This document shows, piece by piece, positions 1 through 7,961 of a stretch of 64,000 bases of DNA (positions within the stretch are counted from its first letter, which is position 1; each line of letters opens with the position of its first letter). Under the pieces are notes generated by a model, which saw only the letters and a list, made by a program, of their open reading frames with translations, searched no databases and was not told the DNA's origin. The position numbers and the translations under genes are program-made. Source of the stretch: Variovorax beijingensis (lineage in GTDB: Bacteria > Pseudomonadota > Gammaproteobacteria > Burkholderiales > Burkholderiaceae_C); the NCBI RefSeq assembly GCF_007828835.1, contig NZ_VIVL01000005.1:371709-435708 (forward strand). Direction: 5' to 3'.

Positions 1-824
1 ACGACCTCTTGGAAGCCGTCCACTTCGCCGACGAACACCGGTGAGCGCCTCACACCGTAACGCGTGGCGCGCGGCCCCAGGATCTCGGCCTGCAACTCTC
101 CCAACGACGCTTCCGACAAGGGATCCTGGTGCCGGCCGCACCAGCGCTCCATCGCGGCGGCGAAGCGCCGCACCCGGTCGACGTGCTGCTCCTCGTGCTC
201 GATCGCGAAGCTGGCACGGCTTTCCTTGACGGTGAGCCAAACGGCGCTGCGCTGCAGGATGTCGGCGCCGAACTCCGCCTCGAGGGCAGCCAGATGCTCC
301 GCACACGTGTAAAGCTCGGCCTGCCGGACTGCGGGCGTGCGCAGCACCATTGGGCAGAAGTCGCGCGAGCCGGGCAGGTTGTCACGCACCCGCCACCGCT
401 GGTTGTTGGTCGATTGGGAGGAGGTCAGATAGGTCTCTTCATCGAGCGCGGTCACATAGTTCCCGGCCGTGACGCCCGGGAAATCGAGCAACCGTCCCGT
501 GAGGTACTCGTAGAAGAAGCCGGCACGACGGGCATACTGTCCCGTGGGTTCCGCAGCGACCCAGGCTTCCAGCTCGCCGGCCGGCGCGGCCTCGAACAGC
601 CGTGCGAGGAATTCCAGGTGAACGCCCTCATGCTTGAGGGCGAAGGTCAGGTGGCCCGCCAGCGACTCCGCAGGGCGAGCAGCTGGGGGATACTGTTGAT
701 GGGCGTAACCGCTTTCGCGTACGGTAGCACGCGATTTGCCGATGGCACTGTCCATGCGAAACGCCTGGACGGCAACGACGCCGTACCGTTCGGCCAGCCA
801 TCGATAACCGATCCAGTCAGGCAT
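1..824 (-). CDS. Fic-family protein, N-terminal part (runs off the left edge)
   Basis: A minus-strand frame is open from the ATG at 822-824 to the window edge (274 codons). The translation begins MPDWIGYRWLAERYGV and includes SAIGKSRAT, TFALKHEGVHLEFLARLF, EPTGQYARR, NLPGSRDFCP and WLTVKESRASF. I recognise this long all-alpha N-terminal region from a family of stand-alone Fic proteins of Burkholderiales. The Fic active-site motif (HPFxxGNGR) would lie beyond the edge, so AMPylation activity cannot be verified here. Codon use is high GC3, unlike the frames on the other strand. It lies upstream of and divergent from hipBA. It is possibly toxin-like or a regulator by family; the assignment rests on recalled similarity only. 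Confidence 0.68.
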   Translation of the reverse strand, partial: MPDWIGYRWLAERYGVVAVQAFRMDSAIGKSRATVRESGYAHQQYPPAARPAESLAGHLTFALKHEGVHLEFLARLFEAAPAGELEAWVAAEPTGQYARRAGFFYEYLTGRLLDFPGVTAGNYVTALDEETYLTSSQSTNNQRWRVRDNLPGSRDFCPMVLRTPAVRQAELYTCAEHLAALEAEFGADILQRSAVWLTVKESRASFAIEHEEQHVDRVRRFAAAMERWCGRHQDPLSEASLGELQAEILGPRATRYGVRRSPVFVGEVDGFQEV

Positions 825-1512
825 TTAGAAACCTAGGCAGCAGCCCAGAAAACGATTAGATGCTTGCGATCTTGATTACATTTCGGAACCTGGTCAAGTT
901 TTCGATTAGAAACGGGCGGCCGAGCTTCCGCAACGAGTGGCTCACGGAAGTTCAGGGCCGGGCGCGTGCTGTCCCGATGAGCCGAAGGACACGAACCATG
1001 CCGACGATCAGTCTTGGGCTGGAGGGGGTGACCATCAGCTGAGAGACAGAGGAAGCCGGTCACCCGGCCCTCAGTTCGGGTCGGTCCTCGTTGCGGTGGC
1101 GGCTACCAGTTCGCTTCAGCGCTGCCACATCTGCCACCTGCTCATCGCTTCAATGAGGTTTTCGGGCTCTGCGAGACGAGGGGTGTCCCCCTCTCGCCGG
1201 CTTTCTGGTGACGCACCGTTTTGTTTCATATCGAATCATCTGCAATCGAATGATTCAACATGAAGAACTGGAAGGTGAGTGAGGGGAACGGCATGCTGCC
1301 ATGGGTCAAAAGAAGCAAGGCCTCGTCCCATCCGCGCTACCTCCAGAACCCCGCGAAAGGCATGCCGCTCCGGCTGAGAGCCGTTGCAGCGTCCGGGAAG
1401 TAATTTTCCAAGGCTGCGTTTCATGCCGGCGGCCAGCCCCACGCCCGAAGAGGGTGCAACCCGGCACGCTCCCGCTTCATGGCGACAGGAAGCGCGAGAG
1501 TAGGCCTTTCGC
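825..1512. other. Intergenic stretch without a supported gene
   Basis: About 690 bases between the Fic gene start and the hipBA control region. Short frames exist on both strands, but none has a ribosome-binding site plus recognisable protein sequence. An inverted repeat with arms GAATCAT (1233-1239) and ATGATTC (1250-1256), separated by 10 bases, is the only structured element I see. It could be a regulator site, but nothing nearby points to a specific protein. Confidence 0.5.
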
Positions 1513-1634
1513 ATGCCTAATATACAGGGCATTATTAAGCTGTTTGCCTAATTTGGCGACATTTTATTTATGCGCGTCTTGTACTGTATGTGGAAAAAAG
1601 CCTAACATAATGGGCATTGAACCCATCGAATGCC
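1513..1634. promoter_or_regulatory. HipB-type operator array upstream of hipBA
   Basis: Two near-identical elements lie upstream of hipB. One has ATGCC (1513-1517) and GGCAT (1528-1532); the other AAGCC (1598-1602) and GGCAT (1613-1617). Both are inverted repeats with exactly 10-base spacers. The heptamer GCCTAA recurs at 1515, 1546, 1600 and 1632. A reversed pair GGCATT (1613-1618) and AATGCC (1629-1634), again 10 bases apart, runs into the hipB start codon. In E. coli, HipB binds inverted half-sites (TATCC-N8-GGATA) and represses its own operon. The same layout with a different half-site is inferred here. The local AT content is much higher than in the flanks. Confidence 0.6.
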
Positions 1635-1974
1635 TAACTTAGTGAGCAAATTTGTAATTCCCCTGCAAGCCACCCAGCGGATTGCGCAGCTGGGTCAGCG
1701 CATCCGGGTGGCGCGGATTCGGCGCGGCTGGTCGGTCGCCGATCTCGCCAGCAAGGCAGGTATCAACCGAAACACCCTCACGGCGCTTGAGCTGGGTAAG
1801 CCAGGTACGGCGGTCGGCGTGTGCTTCACGGTACTGTGGGCACTCGGCCTGGACAAGTCTCTGGACGCTGTTGCGGATCCCGACACCGATCTCCACGGCA
1901 AGGCGCTCGAAGCGTCGCGTCGCCCGACGCGGGCGGGCAAGGCCCGCAAGGCGAGCGACGACTATGACTTCTGA
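1630..1974 (+). CDS. hipB: HipB-like antitoxin, XRE-family repressor
   Basis: 114 aa. Residues about 18-75 form an XRE-type helix-turn-helix (LGQRIRVARIRRGWSVADLASKAGI followed by NRNTLTALELGKPGTAVG is split here over two motifs). The C-terminal tail is basic and probably disordered (residues 90-114). HipB proteins bind operator DNA and neutralise the HipA kinase. The ATG at 1630 overlaps the last operator half-site and has no clear Shine-Dalgarno, so the message may be leaderless or the true start could be the GTG at 1642. The stop codon lies inside the hipA gene (11-bp overlap), which implies translational coupling. Confidence 0.8.
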   Translation: MPNLVSKFVIPLQATQRIAQLGQRIRVARIRRGWSVADLASKAGINRNTLTALELGKPGTAVGVCFTVLWALGLDKSLDAVADPDTDLHGKALEASRRPTRAGKARKASDDYDF

Positions 1975-3226
1975 GCGCGAGGCCTATGTCTACGTTCAGC
2001 TGCCCGGCACGTTGGAAACGGTGCCGGCAGCGCTGCTCAGGGTGCAGACGCTGCCCGATGGCACGCAGGTTGGGCGGTTTCGCTACGGCGACCGTTACCT
2101 TCAGCGCCAAGAGGCGGTTGCACTCGATCCGTTCCAGCTGCCTCTTGCCAAGAAAGTCTTCGAGTTCACCCAGCTCAAGGGGATTCCCGGTGCCGTTCGA
2201 GACGCCGGCCCCGACGCCTGGGGACGACGCGTGATCGAGCACAAGCTCGAGCGCAGCGCGGCTGACCTCCAGGAAATCGACTATTTGCTCCATGGACCGC
2301 AAGACGGGGCAGGGTACCTGAGTTTCGGGCTGAAGGCCGAACCGCCCGCACCCAAGCGCCGGTACAACCGCACGCACCAGCTGGCCGAGCTGATCGCGGC
2401 CACGCAGGCGATCGAGGAGGGGCGCCCGGTGGCTGCACATCTGCTCGAGCAGCTCGATCCTGGCACCAGCATGGGTGGTGCGCGGCCGAAGGCCACGATC
2501 GAGGACGCGCAAAGCCTCTGGCTCGGCAAGTTTCCCGCCAGAGATGACCGCTTCAATCTGCAGCGGGTCGAATTTGCGACGCTCGACTTGGCTCGGAGGT
2601 GCGGCCTGAACGTCACACAGGCGCGGCTCCAGTCCGTTGGCGAGAGCGATGTGCTGATGTTGCAGCGCTTCGATCGCGACCACACCGACAAGGGTTACCT
2701 TCGCTTCGGTCTTGTCAGCGGTTTGACCGTGCTTGACTGTGGTGACAGCCACCTGGACCGCGAGCGCTGGTCCTACCCGCTGCTGGCCGACAACTTGCGT
2801 CGATGGTCTGACAAGCCGGAAGCTGACTGTGCCGAACTCTTCAGGCGGATGGTCTTCAATGCTGCCGTGACCAACAACGATGATCATCCTCGCAATCACG
2901 CCCTGTTGCGCAGGCAGAAGGATTGGCGGCTGTCTCCGGCCTACGACCTCGTGCCCGCACCTGTGGTCAGCCTGGAGAGGCGCGACTTGGCGTTGACTGT
3001 CGGCGACTACGGTCGCACCGCCAGCATCTACAACCTACTGTCGCAGGCGGGGCGTTTCGGATTGTCGGCGGAAGAAGCGCGCGGGGAAATCGATCGACTC
3101 GTCGATGTTGTCCGGCATTGGCGCGACGGCTTCTTCGCCTGCGGGGTGTCGGTCAAGGACGTCGACTACATCGCGCCGGCCATCCTGCCTGACTGCTTCT
3201 TTTTCGAAAGGCAACCCGGTGCGTAA
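1964..3226 (+). CDS. hipA: HipA-family serine/threonine kinase toxin
   Basis: 420 aa from the ATG at 1964, which overlaps the end of hipB; the same frame is open further upstream but lies within hipB. HipA kinases phosphorylate a translation factor (glutamyl-tRNA synthetase in E. coli) and induce dormancy. Visible family marks are the N-terminal subdomain (residues 1-100), the ATP-site loop GTSMGGARPKA near residue 170, LMLQRFDR near 235, the catalytic/metal region NNDDHPRNHALL near 310, and SPAYDLVPA near 330. Length and motif order match intact HipA. It forms a two-gene operon with hipB under the operator array at 1513-1634. All catalytic residues appear present, so it is likely functional. 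Confidence 0.9.
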   Translation: MTSEREAYVYVQLPGTLETVPAALLRVQTLPDGTQVGRFRYGDRYLQRQEAVALDPFQLPLAKKVFEFTQLKGIPGAVRDAGPDAWGRRVIEHKLERSAADLQEIDYLLHGPQDGAGYLSFGLKAEPPAPKRRYNRTHQLAELIAATQAIEEGRPVAAHLLEQLDPGTSMGGARPKATIEDAQSLWLGKFPARDDRFNLQRVEFATLDLARRCGLNVTQARLQSVGESDVLMLQRFDRDHTDKGYLRFGLVSGLTVLDCGDSHLDRERWSYPLLADNLRRWSDKPEADCAELFRRMVFNAAVTNNDDHPRNHALLRRQKDWRLSPAYDLVPAPVVSLERRDLALTVGDYGRTASIYNLLSQAGRFGLSAEEARGEIDRLVDVVRHWRDGFFACGVSVKDVDYIAPAILPDCFFFERQPGA

Positions 3227-3975
3227 GACGTCGTGCCGCGTTCACCTTCGACAAGCCGCGAACAGGTTCTTCGCCGATAGGGGCACCCGGGATGAATGAA
3301 GGAGACATCGCAGATCTGGAACGACGTCGAAGTCAAATTCGATTTGCTTGATTTTTCACGTGTGGCGAAGCGGCCGCGCAGCTGATCCAGGACGCTGGCG
3401 GTGACCGCTGACCCCCTTGGCGGGCGCAGCCTTGGCCGTGCGCTCAGCGCGAGCATTCCCCTGTGCTGGCGCCCAATGCCTCGGCGCGGGCGATCTCCGC
3501 CCGCAAATCGAACCGCCATCCTCGCGGGCCTTGAGTCCGGACCAGCCGTCGAGTGGACACCGGCACACTTCGTTTCATCCAGAAGCTGAGCGATGCACCC
3601 GCCAGCGTCGTGGGAAGAAGATTCTTGGCGCAACCGTCGGCACCGGCACCGGCGCCGGGGCATGGCCGGGCGTGGGGCTCGACGACAGGGGGACGAAGGC
3701 AGGGCACGCCGTGCCCGAGGACAAGGTCCGCAAGCGGTCCGAGCGCAGCCAATCGCTGACCCGCGACGCGGGCCGGCCGCTGGTCGTCTCCGGTAACTTC
3801 GGACTGAATACGCCTGCGCAAGGTCGCCCATGGCCGATATTCGTTAGATCGAGAGGCCCACTGCGTCAAAGAAGACGACGCATCGTGCAGTTCAGCCGGG
3901 CATCCGATCGCCAGGGATGACGCTGCACATGCCGGGAACTCGCGCCGCTTGCGGCGTGCCCGCCACCGAGGCTGG
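3227..3975. other. Degenerate intergenic region
   Basis: About 750 bases between hipA and the next gene. Frames on both strands lack start signals and familiar domains. The only recognisable trace is a short zeta-toxin-like stretch on the plus strand (separate entry). This looks like decayed accessory DNA. Confidence 0.45.
3678..3765 (+). pseudogene. Possible remnant of a zeta-toxin/P-loop kinase-like gene
   Basis: One forward frame reads GTKAGHAVPEDKVRKRSERS. This resembles the conserved 'GGHxVPEDxIRxRYERS' segment of zeta-toxin-like P-loop kinases. No Walker A motif, start codon or continuous frame is visible around it. I therefore treat it as a short decayed fragment, with low confidence. 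Confidence 0.25.
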
Positions 3976-4938
3976 CTACGCCCGGCCCTCGCGCAGGTGC
4001 TTGGCCCATCGGAACGGCGCGGCGAGCCGCGAAACGCCCGAATAAAGCAGCTCATCGTGCGTGCGCGGGTTCGAGGTCGAAAGCGCGCGCATGAGGTTGA
4101 TCTTCACCCGGTCCGAACGCACCGATTCGCCCGGCGCGCGCGGACGCAAGCCCAGCTTGCGCATGCAGTAGTTCACCTGGTAGACGTGCCCGCGCTCCTC
4201 CATCTCCGGCATCACGTAGTAGAGCGCCAGGCTCACCGACACGTCCTTGCCGTTCTGGATGCGGTGCGGCGCAAGGGGCGGATGATGGACGCCGATGCCG
4301 GGCACGAGCCTCCAGGCGCTGCCGGCATCCGCGAGTTCGTCGCGGTAGATGCCGGCCACCGGGTTGTGGCGGTAGAAGTCCTCGATCTCCGGCGCCGTCA
4401 GCGTGCCGAACTCGCGCGGATAAAGGTGCAGGTCCTTCTCCCCCTGCACCTGCATGAGGAAGTTGGTCTCGTGGTCGAAGTGGTAGGCCACCGGCAGCCA
4501 CGGCGCGCTCAGGAACACCGAGAGGCTGCCCCATGTCATCTGGCTGCGTACCGGGCGGCGGGTGATCTCCTCGACGTCGGCCAGCAGCAGATCGAAGAGC
4601 TCGCCGTACTCGGGATCCATCTCGTCGATGTAGTGCAGCGCCACCCATTTGCCGTTCTCGCCGATCTGCTCGATGCTTTCGCGGAACCGCGCCTTGAGCG
4701 TGTCGCGCGGCAGCTTCAGCTCGGCGGCCTTGAAGTAGCGCTTGTAGTGGTCGCGGTCGAACGCGCGCTCCGACAGGCGCGCAAGGCGCTCGATCGACAA
4801 CAGCGGATGGCCGGCCAGGCCATGCCGGAATGCGAAAGGCCGCTCGTTGAGCTGCTCCCAGGCCTGCGCATCGTCCTGCTGGATGAGACCAGACGCCCCG
4901 TGCCGGCCGACGGAGGGGTTGCGCAGCTGGGGAATCAT
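3976..4938 (-). CDS. JmjC/cupin-8-like Fe(II)/2-oxoglutarate oxygenase-type protein
   Basis: 320 aa; start ATG at 4938 preceded by AGGAGACGGCC. The central part carries a cupin/JmjC-like metal site: H153-F-D155 in YHFDHETNFLMQVQGEK, and H225 in HHPPLAPHRIQNG. This is the HxD...H facial triad expected for non-haem Fe(II), 2-oxoglutarate-dependent oxygenases or hydroxylases. The substrate is not predictable. The gene stands alone; a perfect palindrome at 5017-5037 lies about 80 bp upstream of its start and may be its operator. It could act on a small molecule or on a protein side chain. The fold assignment is fairly safe, the activity is inferred. Confidence 0.7.
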   Translation of the reverse strand: MIPQLRNPSVGRHGASGLIQQDDAQAWEQLNERPFAFRHGLAGHPLLSIERLARLSERAFDRDHYKRYFKAAELKLPRDTLKARFRESIEQIGENGKWVALHYIDEMDPEYGELFDLLLADVEEITRRPVRSQMTWGSLSVFLSAPWLPVAYHFDHETNFLMQVQGEKDLHLYPREFGTLTAPEIEDFYRHNPVAGIYRDELADAGSAWRLVPGIGVHHPPLAPHRIQNGKDVSVSLALYYVMPEMEERGHVYQVNYCMRKLGLRPRAPGESVRSDRVKINLMRALSTSNPRTHDELLYSGVSRLAAPFRWAKHLREGRA

Positions 4939-5016
4939 GGCCGTCTCCTGTCGTTATTAGCTTACGCATCAGAGGCTAGGCGTTACTGAATGGACGTCCA
5001 TCACCATTTGGGGTGT

Positions 5017-5042
5017 TTTCGAATGAAACATTCGAAACATTC
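5017..5042. promoter_or_regulatory. Perfect palindrome with tandem GAAACATTC repeat
   Basis: Arms TTTCGAATG (5017-5025) and CATTCGAAA (5029-5037) flank AAA. The nonamer GAAACATTC is also directly repeated at 5025-5033 and 5034-5042. The site lies in the 208-bp gap upstream of the JmjC-like gene start (4938). Operator function is inferred from symmetry and position. Confidence 0.45.
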
Positions 5043-5146
5043 AGACGGTCCGCCTTCGCGCCGTCCCCGTCCACTTCGAAGCGCAGCTGGCGTGCGGCCC
5101 CCCGAAATGGAGTTCGCAGCTGTGTCCGCCGACGCGTGCCGACCTG

Positions 5147-5605
5147 CTAACCCATCATGGCCGCAGCTGCCTTGATCGCTTCGCGGACGCGGCCGTAGGT
5201 GCCGCAGCGGCACACGTTCTCGATGGCGTCGATGTCCGCGTCGGTGGGATTGCGGGTGCGTCGCAGCAGGTCGACCGCCGCCATGATCTGGCCCGGTTGG
5301 CAGAAGCCGCATTGCGGCACGTCGAGGTTCATCCAGGCCTGCTGCACCGGATGCAGCGTGTTGCCGTTGGCCAGCCCCTCGATGGTTGTCACCTGCCGGC
5401 CGCGCACATCCATCACCCGCGTCGAGCAGGCGGTGACCGCCTTGCCGTCCACGTGGCAGGTGCAGGCCTTGCACACGTTGATGCCGCAGCCGTACTTCGG
5501 GCCGGTGATGCCTAGCTTGTCGCGCAGCACCCAGAGCAGGGCCATGTCGTCGGGCGCCTCGACGTCGACGTGGCCGCCGTTCACCTTGAAAGATTGCACA
5601 GGCAT
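5147..5605 (-). CDS. iorA: Isoquinoline 1-oxidoreductase-type small [2Fe-2S] subunit
   Basis: 152 aa, start ATG 5605 after GAGGAGT. It shows both iron-sulfur clusters of the xanthine-oxidase family small subunit. The plant-type ferredoxin cluster has C40, C45, C48 and C60 (CGINVCKACTC...C). The helical-bundle cluster has C99, C102, C132 and C134 (CGFCQPG...CRCGTYGR). It passes electrons from the molybdenum site of the large subunit (gene just upstream) to an external acceptor. The stop-to-start gap to that gene is only 10 bases, so the two are co-transcribed in the order large-small. The substrate is unknown; N-heteroaromatics or aldehydes are typical. Confidence 0.9.
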   Translation of the reverse strand: MPVQSFKVNGGHVDVEAPDDMALLWVLRDKLGITGPKYGCGINVCKACTCHVDGKAVTACSTRVMDVRGRQVTTIEGLANGNTLHPVQQAWMNLDVPQCGFCQPGQIMAAVDLLRRTRNPTDADIDAIENVCRCGTYGRVREAIKAAAAMMG

Positions 5606-5615
5606 GGCGGACTCC

Positions 5616-7796
5616 TCAGGCGGGTACCGGCACGACGACCGGCGTGGGCAGCTTGCCCGGGGGGATGGGGGTGAAATCGACGGGGAAGTTCAGCGGAAAA
5701 CTTCGCGGCTTCTTGCCGGTGGCGCGCGCATAGGCGTTGGCGATCGCGCCCGAGCTGGCCGACAGGCCCACCTCGCCCAGGCCGCCGATCGCCTCGCCGC
5801 TGCTGGGCGGCATGATGATGACCTTCACGTCCTTCGGGTAGTTCTTCATGCGCGCGAAGTGGTACTGCGAGTAGCTGCCCTCCAGCGGCAGGCCATTCTG
5901 GATGTGCAGCCCGGCCGTCAGCACGATGGAGATCGACTCGCACAGGCCGCCCTGCATCTGCGCCTCGATGCCCGAGGGGTTGATGGGGGTGCCGACGTCG
6001 ATCGCGATGGTGGCGCGGGTCACCTTGAGGTCGGTCGGCACGCGCGCGTCGATCTCGACGATGCAGGCGGTGAAGGACTTCGACTCCTGGTGCACGCCCA
6101 CGCCCTGTGCAAACCCCGCCGGCATGGCCTTGCCCCATTGCGCCGCCTCGGCCACGGCCTTCAGCACCGCGCGTGCGCGCGGCAGGCGCAGGTATTCGAG
6201 GCGAAAGGCGACCGGGTCCTTGCGCAGCGCCCTGGCCATCTCGTCGACCAGGATCTCCTCCACCAGGCGCGAGGGCTGGATGTGCACCGAGCGGTAGGAG
6301 CAGGTGTTGATGTCCATCGCGACCGGCGTCAGCAGCTTGGTGGTGACGCCGAAGTTGTACGGCGAAGCGACCATGGTCTTGAACATGACCTGCTCGATGG
6401 CGAAGTTGCCCACCGTCTGCGGAAAGCCGTTGGGCAGTGCAATGGCCGCGGCGCCCAGCATCTCGCCGAAGCCGTGGCGCGTGTCGAGCCGCACGCCGGC
6501 GATGCGCTGCTCGAAAGAGATGACCTGGCCCAGCAGCATCGTGGCGCGCGCCCGATGGAACATGGGCGGGCGCACGCGGCCGTGGCGCATGTCGTCGGTG
6601 CGGTGGTACATCAGGCGGCAGGGCCGGCCCAGCGCCTTGGAGATCTGTACCGCTTGCAGCGTCGCGTCCCAGAACAGCCGGCGCCCGAAGGAGCCTCCTG
6701 AGGGCACGGCATGCACCTTGACCTTGTCCAGCGGCAGGCCCAGATCGGCTGCCACCGCCTGCTGCGTGACGATCGGACTCTGCAGGCCGGACCAGATCTC
6801 GGCGCGGTCGGCGCGCACGTCGGCAATGGCACATTCCGTTTCCATCGGGCAGTGCGAGACCGCGGCGAACTCGAATTCCCCCTCGACGGTCAGAGCACCC
6901 AGCGGCGGCAGCAGGAAGGGCAGCAGCGCGGATTTGAGCTGCTGCTGGATGCTGGCATTGGACTCGCCGGCGACCGCACCCGCGGTCCAGGTGACGTCGA
7001 GCGCATTCACCGCGGCCCAGGCCTGGCCGAAGGTCTCGGCCATCACCGCCACACCGGGCGGCGTGGGCACGATGCCGTTCGTGGCGGGAATCGGCGCGAT
7101 GCCCAGGACGCCGGGCATGCCCATCACCGCGGTCGTGTTGTTGATGCGCACGAACTGGCCGTTGATGGTGGGCGGCCGGCACACCATGGTCGGCTTGGCG
7201 TCAGGCACGGCCTGGTCGAGCGTGAACTTCTTGCGTCCGGTCACGATGTCCAGCGCGTCGAGCCGCGTCACGCGCTGGCCGACCACCGCGTTGGCGGAGC
7301 CCGTGGCCAGCCCGCCGATCAGCGGCATGCCCGCATGCAGCGAACGCACGCTCGAGGAGCCTCCGGTGAGCTGGTTGAACATCAGCTCCGGACTGGCGTC
7401 GGCGGAGCCGACCTCGATCGCGTTCAGCGGCAGGCCCAGCTTGTCGGCCAGCATCATCGCGGCGGCGGTGGCGATGCCCTGGCCCGATTCGAAGCGCGGC
7501 AGCTCCAGCCGGACGCGGCCGTTCGCCAGGTTGCTCACCTTGACCAGCGGCATGGTCGGCAGCGCCGTGACCGTCACCGCATCGCCGATGTCGATCAGGT
7601 CGGTCGTGTCAGGTGGAGTCATCGGCAGTATCGCGGCCCGCGCCGACGAAGGGGCCGCCAGGCCGCCGAGTCCCGCGGCGGCTGAAATCAGCGGCGCGGA
7701 GGCCGCGTATCCCAGCAGGTCGCGCCGGCGCATGCCCGGCGGTTCGTCATGAGATGGCGCAGGCGTGGGGCCAGCACCCGATTCCGGATGTTCCAT
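5616..7796 (-). CDS. iorB: Isoquinoline 1-oxidoreductase-type molybdenum large subunit, Tat-exported
   Basis: 726 aa from the ATG at 7796, chosen because GGAGACAAGG sits directly in front; a longer frame to 7883 lacks such a site. The N-terminus carries a twin-arginine signal (MRRRDLLGYAASAPL, residues about 23-60), so the enzyme is likely periplasmic. The body matches the IorB/aldehyde-dehydrogenase molybdopterin-cytosine-dinucleotide family (FESGQGIATAAAMMLADKLG, GGSFGRR, CPMETE, GLGEVGL near the C-terminus). It hydroxylates an aromatic or aldehyde substrate with water and pairs with the downstream [2Fe-2S] subunit. It is transcribed divergently from a Crp/Fnr-family gene that probably controls it. 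Confidence 0.88.
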   Translation of the reverse strand: MEHPESGAGPTPAPSHDEPPGMRRRDLLGYAASAPLISAAAGLGGLAAPSSARAAILPMTPPDTTDLIDIGDAVTVTALPTMPLVKVSNLANGRVRLELPRFESGQGIATAAAMMLADKLGLPLNAIEVGSADASPELMFNQLTGGSSSVRSLHAGMPLIGGLATGSANAVVGQRVTRLDALDIVTGRKKFTLDQAVPDAKPTMVCRPPTINGQFVRINNTTAVMGMPGVLGIAPIPATNGIVPTPPGVAVMAETFGQAWAAVNALDVTWTAGAVAGESNASIQQQLKSALLPFLLPPLGALTVEGEFEFAAVSHCPMETECAIADVRADRAEIWSGLQSPIVTQQAVAADLGLPLDKVKVHAVPSGGSFGRRLFWDATLQAVQISKALGRPCRLMYHRTDDMRHGRVRPPMFHRARATMLLGQVISFEQRIAGVRLDTRHGFGEMLGAAAIALPNGFPQTVGNFAIEQVMFKTMVASPYNFGVTTKLLTPVAMDINTCSYRSVHIQPSRLVEEILVDEMARALRKDPVAFRLEYLRLPRARAVLKAVAEAAQWGKAMPAGFAQGVGVHQESKSFTACIVEIDARVPTDLKVTRATIAIDVGTPINPSGIEAQMQGGLCESISIVLTAGLHIQNGLPLEGSYSQYHFARMKNYPKDVKVIIMPPSSGEAIGGLGEVGLSASSGAIANAYARATGKKPRSFPLNFPVDFTPIPPGKLPTPVVVPVPA

Positions 7797-7864
7797 CCTT
7801 GTCTCCAGTCTTATGGTTGTGTTGTGGCGAACGGTGGTCAATATGTCATGATCGCCGCGACAAA

Positions 7865-7884
7865 AATGTCTTTTTGAAGACATT
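7865..7884. promoter_or_regulatory. Crp/Fnr-type palindrome between iorB and its divergent regulator
   Basis: Perfect 8-bp arms AATGTCTT (7865-7872) and AAGACATT (7877-7884). Read as half-sites it is TGTCT-N6-AGACA, the same geometry as the Crp consensus TGTGA-N6-TCACA. It lies 68 bp upstream of the iorB start and 77 bp upstream of the start of a Crp/Fnr-like gene, which is the obvious candidate to bind it. Confidence 0.6.
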
Positions 7885-7961
7885 CCTTACGCGCCCCACA
7901 GGCCTCCCCACGCAGGGCCGGCGCGGGCGGACGAGTGGGACAGCGAGCGGAGGAAACACGG

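Noticed and set aside
129..836. Long plus-strand frame opposite the Fic gene
   Set aside because: It is the antisense shadow of the GC3-rich minus-strand gene and has no recognisable protein sequence.
1682..1963. Upstream extension of the hipA frame
   Set aside because: It lies inside hipB in another frame; the coupled ATG at 1964 starts the HipA domain.
3949..4989. 346-codon plus-strand frame
   Set aside because: Antisense to the JmjC/cupin-like gene; repetitive His/Arg/Val composition typical of shadow frames.
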